From positions 24,155-88,154 of the forward strand of contig NZ_LZKJ01000045.1 in the NCBI RefSeq assembly GCF_001672775.1: a stretch of 64,000 nt of DNA, in the 5' to 3' direction. Below, in pieces: positions 1 through 6,675 of this stretch. The stretch is from Mycobacterium kyorinense (GTDB taxonomy: Bacteria > Actinomycetota > Actinomycetes > Mycobacteriales > Mycobacteriaceae). The stretch's first letter is position 1. Each line of letters opens with the position of its first letter. The position numbers were made by a program, and so were the translations under genes. The notes beneath the pieces were generated by a model. That model worked only from the letters and a program-made list of their open reading frames with translations, did no database searches and was not told where the DNA came from.

Positions 1-601
1 CTCCGGACGGCTCACTGGAGATGGGTTGGCCAATCCCGCGGTTGAGTGCTTTGGATGCGCTGCGGATACCGAACGACGAGACGATCTCAAATACGCCGAT
101 GACGATCAGCCAGATGCCGACGACCAGTGTCAGGATCCACAGCGATTCGAAGGGCGATGCGATGACGACGATGCCGGCCAGAAGGCTGATCACACCAAGG
201 AAGATCTGCCAGCCACGACCGGGCAGGACGGGATCGCTGATAGCTGAAATCGCCGTTGCCACACCGCGAAAAATGAAGCCGACGCCAATCCAGATCGCCA
301 ACAACAAAATCGCATAGCCTTCACCGAAGTGCCGGAAGCACAACACCGCGAGGACGAGCGATGCAGCCCCGCTGATGAATAGGAGTACTCGCCCGCCGGC
401 CGAGATGTGCAGGCTGAACGCAAAGATCACCTGCGCGATCCCGGTGACGAGAAGATAAATCCCGAAAAGGACAGCGGCGATGAGGATGGAGTCTCCCGGT
501 AGCAGCAGCACCAAAATGCCAAGGGCCAGCGCCAGAATGCCCGAGACCAACGTGGACTTCCACAAATGCGGCAACAAGTTTGGGACGGCGGTAGGTTGCA
601 T
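1..601 (-). CDS. HdeD-family (DUF308) membrane protein, 3' end beyond window
   Basis: The reading frame stays open for 200 codons from an ATG and runs off the left edge, so the C-terminus is missing. A GGGAGAA ribosome-binding site lies just upstream of the ATG. The protein has about six hydrophobic segments separated by short turns, such as LVSGILALALGILVLLLP near residue 18 and ILTLVVGIWLIVIGVFEIV near residue 160. This is the layout of the small HdeD/DUF308 membrane proteins linked to acid stress in enteric bacteria; the mycobacterial role is unknown. It sits downstream of the cyclase on the same strand, where M. tuberculosis has the membrane protein Rv1624c (recalled order). Confidence 0.85.
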   Translation of the reverse strand, partial: MQPTAVPNLLPHLWKSTLVSGILALALGILVLLLPGDSILIAAVLFGIYLLVTGIAQVIFAFSLHISAGGRVLLFISGAASLVLAVLCFRHFGEGYAILLLAIWIGVGFIFRGVATAISAISDPVLPGRGWQIFLGVISLLAGIVVIASPFESLWILTLVVGIWLIVIGVFEIVSSFGIRSASKALNRGIGQPISSEPSG

Positions 602-651
602 GTGCGAATTCTCCCACATCGTCGCCATTCCAGTGCCGGCTTTACGGGGCG

Positions 652-1983
652 TCAGACCTTTGCGGTCTGGGGTGCCTCAGCGTGTGTGCCGTCCAAACCG
701 GCAGCAGGCTTACGGCCGGCGAGATACCAGGTGCGCATCACGCCTTTGCCCTTGACCTCGACCTCGCCGCGCTCCTCGAGCACGAAGTCATTTTTCAACC
801 GCTGGTAAACCGCGTCGGGAACTTGGATCCGCCCCACGGAATCGGTCGACTCCATCCGGGACGCGACGTTGACCGCGTCGCCCCACACGTCATAGAAGAA
901 GCGGCGGGAGCCGACGATGCCCGCCACCACCGGGCCGGTGGCCAAACCGATGCGCATCGGGACTGGGCAGCCATGCGGATCTTTGAGGTCGGCGACCGCG
1001 CTGGCCATATCCAACGCGAGTTGTGCCAACGCCTCCACGTGATCGCGACGCGGCCACGGCACCCCGCTGACCACCATGTAGCAGTCGCCGCTGACCTTGA
1101 TTTTCTCCAGCCCGTACTTATCGACCAGCGCATCGAAGTCGCTGTAAAGCCGGTTAAGGAAGCGGATGACGTCCACTGGGGCGCTATCACTGGCCCGCTC
1201 GGTGAAACCGGCTATGTCGGCGAACAGAACTGAAGCCTCGTCGTATTTGTCGGCGATCACGTTGCGGGCCGGGTCCTTCAAGCGGGCCGCGATGCTGGCC
1301 GGCATGATGTTGGCCAGCAGCGCCTCAGAGCGGTCGTATTCGACTTCCATCGCTGCTTCGGCCCGGCCGATTTCGCGCAGCGCGTAGGCCAGTGTCACCA
1401 CCACCATCACGCAAGCGGAGACCGTGGTGACGACGAAACCCATTGACTGCGCCCAGTGCGGCTGAATTCCGGTGTCGCGTGGAACCAAGAATTCCAAAGT
1501 GATCACCAGACCGGCGGCCAGAGCTGCCAGCGCCGAGGCCAGGATGATGTGCTCGATGCCGAGTTGGAGCACCACCAGGCAGGCTGCCACCAGGAAGTAG
1601 AACTGCAAGCCCGAAGCAGTGCCCACGTCCCAGCAGACGATGAATATCGACACATATGCCGTGCAGATAAAGGTAAGTGGCGCAACCAGTTCCCCGAAGC
1701 GGTGCAGCAGCGGAATCAGCGCAAAGATGACGGCGGCCGCCACATTGATCGCGGCGGTGCGCCACGCGCCGGGCACGGTCAAGAGCTCAAGAATCCCGAA
1801 GCCCCCGCTCACGAACATCGCGAGCATGGTGTTGATGTTGAGCACCCGGATTCGCCGTGCGGCGCTATCGACGTAGTGCTGGACGCGGGCGCGCGATTCG
1901 GCCCGCGCTGCTGCCACGCAGTTCGGCGATCGCGACGCGCCTGCTGTCATTGCCGGCGGCACGCCGCACTTCTTAGCCGCCAC
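652..1983 (-). CDS. cya: Membrane-anchored class III adenylyl cyclase (Rv1625c type)
   Basis: Makes cAMP from ATP at the inner face of the membrane. The 443 residues are a cytoplasmic N-terminus, six membrane segments (about residues 50-200) and a C-terminal class III catalytic domain (about 245-425). All six canonical catalytic positions are readable: metal ligands D256 (LFADIAGF) and D300 (KVSGD), base-recognising K296 and D365 (FFYDVWGDA), and transition-state R376 (NVASR), plus N372. Length and residue numbers agree with M. tuberculosis Rv1625c, a homodimer resembling half a mammalian adenylyl cyclase. The GTG start lies 23 bp after the DUF488 gene, so TetR, DUF488 and cyclase may be one transcript. 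Confidence 0.95.
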   Translation of the reverse strand: MAAKKCGVPPAMTAGASRSPNCVAAARAESRARVQHYVDSAARRIRVLNINTMLAMFVSGGFGILELLTVPGAWRTAAINVAAAVIFALIPLLHRFGELVAPLTFICTAYVSIFIVCWDVGTASGLQFYFLVAACLVVLQLGIEHIILASALAALAAGLVITLEFLVPRDTGIQPHWAQSMGFVVTTVSACVMVVVTLAYALREIGRAEAAMEVEYDRSEALLANIMPASIAARLKDPARNVIADKYDEASVLFADIAGFTERASDSAPVDVIRFLNRLYSDFDALVDKYGLEKIKVSGDCYMVVSGVPWPRRDHVEALAQLALDMASAVADLKDPHGCPVPMRIGLATGPVVAGIVGSRRFFYDVWGDAVNVASRMESTDSVGRIQVPDAVYQRLKNDFVLEERGEVEVKGKGVMRTWYLAGRKPAAGLDGTHAEAPQTAKV

Positions 1984-2006
1984 GCCAAAAGCCTAACAAC
2001 CTCCGC

Positions 2007-2513
2007 TCAGAACTCCTCGGGAAATTCCTCGGTCAACCACTCCGACAAGTGATGTTCGGAAAGTGACCCATTGGGCATGATGTGCTGCACCAGCCGTCCA
2101 TCGCGGGTGGCCAGGTCGGCGATCATCCGCCGGTGACAACGCCACCAGGTCGGTTCCCCGCACATGATCGCGACATTGCGGGTCTCGGCGTCTTGCAGCA
2201 GTTGCTGATATGCGGCGCGAAACGCCGGTGTACGGGTGTGAGCGGCGTAGTTGGCGAAGGACTGGTTTTCCCACCACCGATCTCGCGGAATCGGCGTGGT
2301 CGGGGGTTTGCGGCGCCCGCCCAGATCGGCCTCGTGGCGGTAGTCGATCCCCGCCTCGCCCAGCCAGTCCGGCATGACCTGCTTGGACACATCGGGGTTG
2401 CGGCGCGAGCCCGGAAAGCTGCGAACATCGACCAGCAGGCTGATGTCGTGTTGCCGCAGCGCCGCGGTCAGCTCCTCGGCGGTTTTGGCACCGTGGCCGA
2501 TGGTGAACAGCAC
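2007..2513 (-). CDS. DUF488 family protein
   Basis: A 168-residue protein beginning MLFTIGHGAKTAEEL, typical of DUF488. It has the conserved LVDVRSFPGSRRNP segment near residue 30, a central WWENQSFANYAAH region and a late cysteine motif, IMCGEPTWWRCHRRMIAD. The biochemical function of DUF488 is not established; the conserved arginines and paired cysteines suggest a ligand or nucleic-acid binding site, which is inference only. The GTG start overlaps the TAG stop of the upstream TetR gene by one base (TAGTG), so the two are translationally coupled and probably co-regulated. Confidence 0.85.
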   Translation of the reverse strand: MLFTIGHGAKTAEELTAALRQHDISLLVDVRSFPGSRRNPDVSKQVMPDWLGEAGIDYRHEADLGGRRKPPTTPIPRDRWWENQSFANYAAHTRTPAFRAAYQQLLQDAETRNVAIMCGEPTWWRCHRRMIADLATRDGRLVQHIMPNGSLSEHHLSEWLTEEFPEEF

Positions 2514-3142
2514 TAGGCCTGGGTGCCCTGGTCGGCCGCACAGCTAACTTGCACGGCCGCGTCGATGATCGCGTTGATGACGTCGGGTGTCGCACCGGTG
2601 CGGGTCCGCAGCGCCAGCGTATTGAGCGTGCCGGTGGCCAGGTGCGCCAACGCAGCGGGGGCCAGTGGTGCCAGCTCGCCGTCGCGCTCGGCCTGCTCGA
2701 AGCGGTCGGTGAAGAGCTGGGTGAACGCCTCGAAGGTCGACTCGATGACCACACGGACCTTTTCGTTATGGCGTGCCTCGGTGACTGCGGTGCCGATCAG
2801 AAAACACCCTCGCGGCCCGTCGTCGCCGGCCAGATACCAGCGCGTCGCACCCTCATAGACCGCGCGCAGCCCGTCGGCGAGCGGGCGTGGTTGAGCGAGC
2901 TCGTGCGCCAGCGCCGCCCGGCTGTCGTCCGCATACCGTGCCACGGCCTGGAGATACAGCGCTTCCTTGTCGCCGAACGCGGCGTAGATGCTCGGGCGGT
3001 TCATGCCCATCCCGCTGGCGAGCTCGTCGAGCGAAGTGCCCGCGTATCCAGCCCCCCAGAAGGTGTCGCGCGCACGGGCCAGCGCTAGCTCAGGGTCATA
3101 GGAACGGGGGCGGCCCCGGGGCTTGGGTTCCGATGTCGGCAT
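2513..3142 (-). CDS. TetR-family transcriptional regulator
   Basis: A 209-residue repressor-like protein. The N-terminal helix-turn-helix (about residues 18-60) contains TSLDELASGMGMNRPSIYAA, a typical TetR recognition helix, followed by FGDKEALYLQAV. The variable C-terminal part should bind a small ligand. I chose the ATG at 3142 because a palindromic box overlaps this start and a matching box overlaps the start of the divergent hydrolase gene. This suggests it represses both itself and the hydrolase. The inducer is unknown. It overlaps the DUF488 gene by one base. Confidence 0.9.
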   Translation of the reverse strand: MPTSEPKPRGRPRSYDPELALARARDTFWGAGYAGTSLDELASGMGMNRPSIYAAFGDKEALYLQAVARYADDSRAALAHELAQPRPLADGLRAVYEGATRWYLAGDDGPRGCFLIGTAVTEARHNEKVRVVIESTFEAFTQLFTDRFEQAERDGELAPLAPAALAHLATGTLNTLALRTRTGATPDVINAIIDAAVQVSCAADQGTQA

Positions 3143-3205
3143 TTTGTACCAATCCGCAAGCAATGCTGGTATCGGACCTTATTTTATACTACTTTGTACA
3201 AAATG
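3140..3205. promoter_or_regulatory. Divergent regulatory region with paired TetR-type operators
   Basis: Sixty base pairs separate the divergent ATGs of the TetR and hydrolase genes. At 3193-3202 there is a perfect 10-bp palindrome, TTTGTACAAA. At 3143-3152 there is a near copy, TTTGTACCAA. Each abuts a start codon, so 3140-3149 (CATTTTGTAC) is the exact reverse complement of 3196-3205. AT-rich sequence between them (TTATTTTATACT, from 3180) would suit a promoter. The arrangement fits autoregulation plus repression of the hydrolase; binding is inferred, not shown. Confidence 0.6.
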
Positions 3206-4039
3206 ACCTCATGTGAGATCGACGGTCGACGGGTGCACGTCATTGACCAGGGCAGCGGGGAAGCCGTCCTGCTGCTGCACGGCTATCCGCAGAGCTCGTC
3301 GTGCTGGCGTCATCAGATTCCGGAGTTAGCGGTGAACCACCGGGTCATTGCCCCCGATTGGCCCGGCTTCGGCCGCTCCGAACCGCCGCCGACGCCGCCC
3401 AGCTACGACGCGGAAGTAGCAAGAATCGAGCAGTTGGTGCAGGCGTTGGGGATTGAGCGCTTCAATCTCGTCGCGCACGACTATGGCGGGTTCCTCGGGC
3501 TTGGCTACGTCCTGCGATATCCCGAGCGGGTGCAGCGCTTGGCGCTGCTGAACACGCGGGGGCACAGTGTTTTTCGGCCTTGGTTCTACCGGTTCTCCCT
3601 CGCGCAGTGCTGGGCGGCCGCGCACGCGCCCGGTCTGCTCACGCGGCTGCCGCTGCGTCGCATTCACCACTACGCGCTGCGTCGCTACCGACGACTCGGC
3701 TGCTTCGACGCAATGTTGGAAAACGAATATCTCGGGTGGATGGACGACGCGCGCGGCAGAAGGACATTTGTCGAGTTCTTCGCGCACTATCACCTGCCGC
3801 GGATACCTCGGCTTGCAGATGGGCTCCCGAACATCAGCTGCCCGACGGCGATCATCTGGGGCGACCGCGATCCATACATTCCGTTGGACACCGCGCGCGA
3901 GCTGGCCGAGCGCATCCCACACGCCACCCTGACGCGGCTCGGCGAGGCTGATCACTACGTCATGGAAGAACGACCGAACGAGGTGACGACGGCGCTGCTC
4001 GGTCTTTTGGAAAGAACGCCGGCTGTGCGTCGGACGTGA
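3203..4039 (+). CDS. Alpha/beta hydrolase with Asp nucleophile (haloalkane dehalogenase/epoxide hydrolase-like)
   Basis: A 278-residue alpha/beta-hydrolase fold enzyme. The oxyanion motif HGYP is near residue 27, the strand motif DWPGFGRSEPP near residue 52, and the nucleophile elbow is AHDYGG with Asp93 where esterases have Ser. Asp at this place marks haloalkane or haloacetate dehalogenases and epoxide hydrolases, which form an ester intermediate. An acidic residue in WGDRDPYIP and the histidine in GEADHYVMEE complete the triad. The ATG at 3203 is preferred over a TTG three codons earlier. It is divergent from a TetR gene and probably controlled by it. The substrate is unknown. Confidence 0.85.
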   Translation: MTSCEIDGRRVHVIDQGSGEAVLLLHGYPQSSSCWRHQIPELAVNHRVIAPDWPGFGRSEPPPTPPSYDAEVARIEQLVQALGIERFNLVAHDYGGFLGLGYVLRYPERVQRLALLNTRGHSVFRPWFYRFSLAQCWAAAHAPGLLTRLPLRRIHHYALRRYRRLGCFDAMLENEYLGWMDDARGRRTFVEFFAHYHLPRIPRLADGLPNISCPTAIIWGDRDPYIPLDTARELAERIPHATLTRLGEADHYVMEERPNEVTTALLGLLERTPAVRRT

Positions 4040-4042
4040 CGG

Positions 4043-4116
4043 TGCCCTCGGTGAGATTCGAACTCACACTGTACGGGTTTTGAATCCGTTTCCTCTGCCA
4101 GTTGGGATACGAGGGC
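4043..4116 (-). tRNA. tRNA-Leu(CAA), with a short variable loop
   Basis: The minus strand folds as a 74-nt tRNA. It has a perfect 7-bp acceptor stem (GCCCTCG/CGAGGGC), a perfect 5-bp T stem around TTCGAAT, a D loop with AACTGGCAGA, and the anticodon loop TTCAAAA giving CAA, which reads Leu UUG. The discriminator base is A; CCA is not encoded. The anticodon stem has one A-C mismatch at its base and the D stem one C-A mismatch. The variable loop is only 5 nt, whereas bacterial tRNA-Leu normally has a long variable arm, so the charging identity deserves a check. Confidence 0.85.
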
Positions 4117-4228
4117 ATCTGCGGCAGGCAGTAACGCCGCCGGCATCCCACCATAGAGGATTGGGGCAGCTGCCTCTGCTCACAACCCCGCGGTCGTCGC
4201 TCACAGCGGCCCGCGACAGAATGTCGTC

Positions 4229-4864
4229 ATGACCGGCTCAACGACGAATGTTGATGCTCCCGCTCCGCGCCGGGTGCTGATCGCCGAGGACGAGGCGCTT
4301 ATCCGGCTCGACCTGGCCGAGATGTTGCGCGAAGAGGGCTACGACATCGTCGGCGAGGCCGGCGACGGCCAGGAAGCGGTCGAGTTGGCCGAACAGCTCC
4401 AGCCCGACCTGGTGATCATGGACGTGAAGATGCCGCGCCGCGACGGCATCGACGCCGCTTCGGAGATCGCCGCCAAACGGATCGCGCCGATCGTGGTGCT
4501 GACCGCCTTCAGCCAGCGCGACCTGGTCGAGCGAGCCCGTGACGCCGGGGCGATGGCCTACCTGGTAAAGCCGTTCACGGCCAGCGATCTGGTTCCGGCA
4601 ATCGAGTTGGCGCTAAGTCGATTCAGCGAGATCAGCGCCCTGGAACGCGAAGTGGCGACGCTGTCCGACCGGCTGGAAACCCGCAAGCTCGTCGAGCGAG
4701 CCAAGGGCCTGCTGCAAGCCAAGCAGGGCATGAGCGAGCCGGAGGCGTTCAAGTGGATTCAGCGGGCCGCCATGGACCGGCGCACGACGATGCGCAAGGT
4801 AGCCGAAGTCGTGCTGGAAACCCTCGATTCGCCCAGTGAAAAGACTGGCCACTCCGAGCCCTGA
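4229..4864 (+). CDS. pdtaR: Two-component response regulator with ANTAR RNA-binding output (PdtaR)
   Basis: A receiver domain (about residues 14-130) with the acidic pocket EDE near residue 20, phosphoacceptor Asp65 in VIMDVKMP, the conserved Thr of VVLTAFS and Lys of YLVKPF. A linking coiled coil follows, then an ANTAR domain (about 140-200) with RKLVERAKGLLQ and EAFKWIQRAAMDRRTTM. ANTAR proteins act after transcription starts, by binding RNA hairpins and blocking termination. This is the orthologue of M. tuberculosis Rv1626, partner of the histidine kinase PdtaS; the kinase is not in this window. Confidence 0.96.
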   Translation: MTGSTTNVDAPAPRRVLIAEDEALIRLDLAEMLREEGYDIVGEAGDGQEAVELAEQLQPDLVIMDVKMPRRDGIDAASEIAAKRIAPIVVLTAFSQRDLVERARDAGAMAYLVKPFTASDLVPAIELALSRFSEISALEREVATLSDRLETRKLVERAKGLLQAKQGMSEPEAFKWIQRAAMDRRTTMRKVAEVVLETLDSPSEKTGHSEP

Positions 4865-4870
4865 CGACCC

Positions 4871-4930
4871 GCGAGCGTGCGTAAACCCGGTGATGTGGCC
4901 GGCGTGTCGGCCGGGGACGCGCACGCTCGC
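4871..4930. repeat. 60-bp interspersed inverted repeat, copy 1
   Basis: Starts GCGAGCGTGCGT and ends GCGCACGCTCGC, giving near-perfect terminal inverted arms, with an inner block CCGGCGTGTCGGCCGGGGAC. The same 60-bp element occurs at 45917-45976 and 53047-53106 in the opposite orientation. Here it lies between the convergent ends of pdtaR and the thiolase-like gene, so the hairpin could also act as a bidirectional terminator, although no T tract follows. Confidence 0.85.
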
Positions 4931-4940
4931 GAAGAAACGC

Positions 4941-6143
4941 TCAGCGCGCCACGATTACCGAGGAGCCGTGGCCGAACAGGCCCTGGTTCGCGGTGATTCC
5001 GACCGTTGCGCCCTCGACCTGGCGGCCGGTGGCCTGGCCGCGCAACTGCCAGGTGAGCTCGCAGACCTGGGCGATCGCCTGCGCCGGGATGGCCTCGCCG
5101 AAGCAGGCCAGCCCGCCCGACGGATTGACCGGCACGCGACCACCGATCGTCGTCGCCCCGCTGCGCAGCAACTCCTCTGCCTCGCCCTTGGCGCACAGGC
5201 CCAGGTGCTCATACCAGTCCAGCTCCAGCGCCGTGGACAGGTCGTACACCTCGGCCAGGCTGACGTCTTCCGGCCCGATGCCGGCTTCGGCATAGGCGGC
5301 GTCGAGGATCTGGTCCTTGAACACCCGCTCCGGCGCGGGCACCACCGCAGTGGAATCCGTTGCAATGTCCGGCAATTCAGGCAGATGCTGCGGATAACGC
5401 GGAGTTACCGTGCTGACCGCACGCACCGACGGCACGCCGTCGAGCGAGCCCAGGTGCTCGCGGGCGAACTTGGCGCTGGCCACGATCACCGCCGCCGCAC
5501 CGTCGGAAGTGGCGCAGATGTCGAGCTGGCGCAGCGGATCGGCGACCACCGGGCTGGCCAGCACATCCTCGACCGAGGATTCCTTGCGGTAGCGAGCATT
5601 CGGATTCTGCAGACCGTGCCGCGAGTTCTTGACCTTCACTTGGGCGAAGTCCTCGGCCGTCGCGCCGTAGAGATCCATCCGGCGGCGGGCCAGCAGTGCG
5701 AAGTACACTGGGTTCATCGCCCCGATCAGATGGAACCGCTGCCAGTCCGGGTCGTTCTTGCGTTCGCCGCCGACCGGCGCGAACGCGCCCTTCGGCGTGG
5801 TGTCCGCGCCGATCACCAGCGCGACGTCGCAGAACCCGGCCAGAATTTGCGCCCGGGCGCTCTGCAGGGCCTGAGATCCGCTGGCGCAGGCGGCATACGA
5901 CGACGACACCGGCACCCCGTTCCAGCCCAGCTTCTGGGCGAACGTCGAGCCGGCGATGAAGCCGGGGTAGCCGTTGCGGATGGTGTCGGCACCAGCGACC
6001 AATTGGATTTGCCGCCAATCCAGGCCGGCCTCCGCCAGGGCGGCTCGGGCGGCAACCACACCGTATTCGGTGAAGTCGTTGCCCCATTTGCCCCAGGGAT
6101 GCATGCCCGCACCCAGGATGTACACCGGGTCAGGCGTGGTCAC
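4941..6143 (-). CDS. Thiolase-like lipid-transfer/acetyl-CoA acetyltransferase family protein
   Basis: A 400-residue thiolase-superfamily protein starting at the GTG that follows a GGAGGATCCC ribosome-binding site. The active-site block SSSYAACASGSQALQSA near residue 85 holds the nucleophile Cys, while the C-terminal blocks (NPSGGLACFGEAIPAQ and NQGLFGHGSSVIVAR) lack the normal GHPxGxSG and CxGxG catalytic Cys. This is the pattern of SCP-x/Ltp-type thiolase-like proteins that pair with DUF35 partners, several of which act as aldolases in steroid side-chain breakdown. The start overlaps the DUF35 stop by 4 bp. It matches M. tuberculosis Rv1627c in place and size; the substrate is unknown. Confidence 0.9.
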   Translation of the reverse strand: MTTPDPVYILGAGMHPWGKWGNDFTEYGVVAARAALAEAGLDWRQIQLVAGADTIRNGYPGFIAGSTFAQKLGWNGVPVSSSYAACASGSQALQSARAQILAGFCDVALVIGADTTPKGAFAPVGGERKNDPDWQRFHLIGAMNPVYFALLARRRMDLYGATAEDFAQVKVKNSRHGLQNPNARYRKESSVEDVLASPVVADPLRQLDICATSDGAAAVIVASAKFAREHLGSLDGVPSVRAVSTVTPRYPQHLPELPDIATDSTAVVPAPERVFKDQILDAAYAEAGIGPEDVSLAEVYDLSTALELDWYEHLGLCAKGEAEELLRSGATTIGGRVPVNPSGGLACFGEAIPAQAIAQVCELTWQLRGQATGRQVEGATVGITANQGLFGHGSSVIVAR

Positions 6144-6580
6144 GGGATCCTCCAGGCGTAGGTCAGGCGCTGCACGCCCTCGTCGTCGGTGAATAGCGGC
6201 ATCGTCGTCAGTTCCATCTCCATGCCCACCTTCAGGTCGGCGGCCAGCGTGCCCTCGACGACCTTGGCAAGCACGATCAGACCCTCGTCGGCCAATTCCA
6301 CCGCGGCGATCGCAAACGGTTCGAACGGGTCGGCCGCCGGGTAGGGCGGCGGCGGCGGATAGCGGTTTTCGGTGTAGCTCCACACCTTGCCGCGCCGCGA
6401 CAACGCGACAGGTTCGAGAACGTCGCTGTCACACGCCGGGTTGGGGCAGTTGTTGGCTCGGGGCGGGAACACATAGGTGCCGCACTGCGGGCACTTGGCG
6501 CCGATCAGATGGGGCGCCCCGGACGCGTCGGTGGCGAACCAGCCGTCGATTGCCGGCTCTTGACGGATAGCTGTTGGCAC
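6140..6580 (-). CDS. DUF35 OB-fold/zinc-ribbon partner protein
   Basis: A 146-residue protein with an N-terminal rubredoxin-like zinc ribbon (CPQCGTYVFPP near residue 30, then CPNPACDSDVLE) followed by an OB-fold DUF35 domain with GKVWSYTENRYPPPPPY. DUF35 proteins bind acyl-CoA and form complexes with thiolase-like Ltp proteins, as in cholesterol side-chain lyases. The TGA stop overlaps the GTG start of the thiolase-like gene, strong evidence of a two-subunit enzyme. It corresponds to Rv1628c and is divergent from polA. Confidence 0.9.
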   Translation of the reverse strand: MPTAIRQEPAIDGWFATDASGAPHLIGAKCPQCGTYVFPPRANNCPNPACDSDVLEPVALSRRGKVWSYTENRYPPPPPYPAADPFEPFAIAAVELADEGLIVLAKVVEGTLAADLKVGMEMELTTMPLFTDDEGVQRLTYAWRIP

Positions 6581-6662
6581 CGAGCCAGCGTACCGACAAC
6601 CACGGCAAAACTGAAACGTGTTGCAGTTTTACGGCGGCGGGCGCGGCGTCGGACCGGGTGCC

Positions 6663-6668
6663 TAGAGT
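6663..6668 (+). promoter_or_regulatory. Candidate -10 element of a leaderless polA promoter
   Basis: TAGAGT fits the mycobacterial -10 pattern TANNNT. It ends 7 bp before the polA GTG, which would place transcription start on or next to the start codon. No convincing -35 element is visible. Confidence 0.45.
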
Positions 6669-6675
6669 TGAGGCC

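Noticed and set aside
4836..6161. A 441-codon plus-strand frame opposite the thiolase-like gene
   Set aside because: Antisense to a well-conserved thiolase-family gene and without domain signature.
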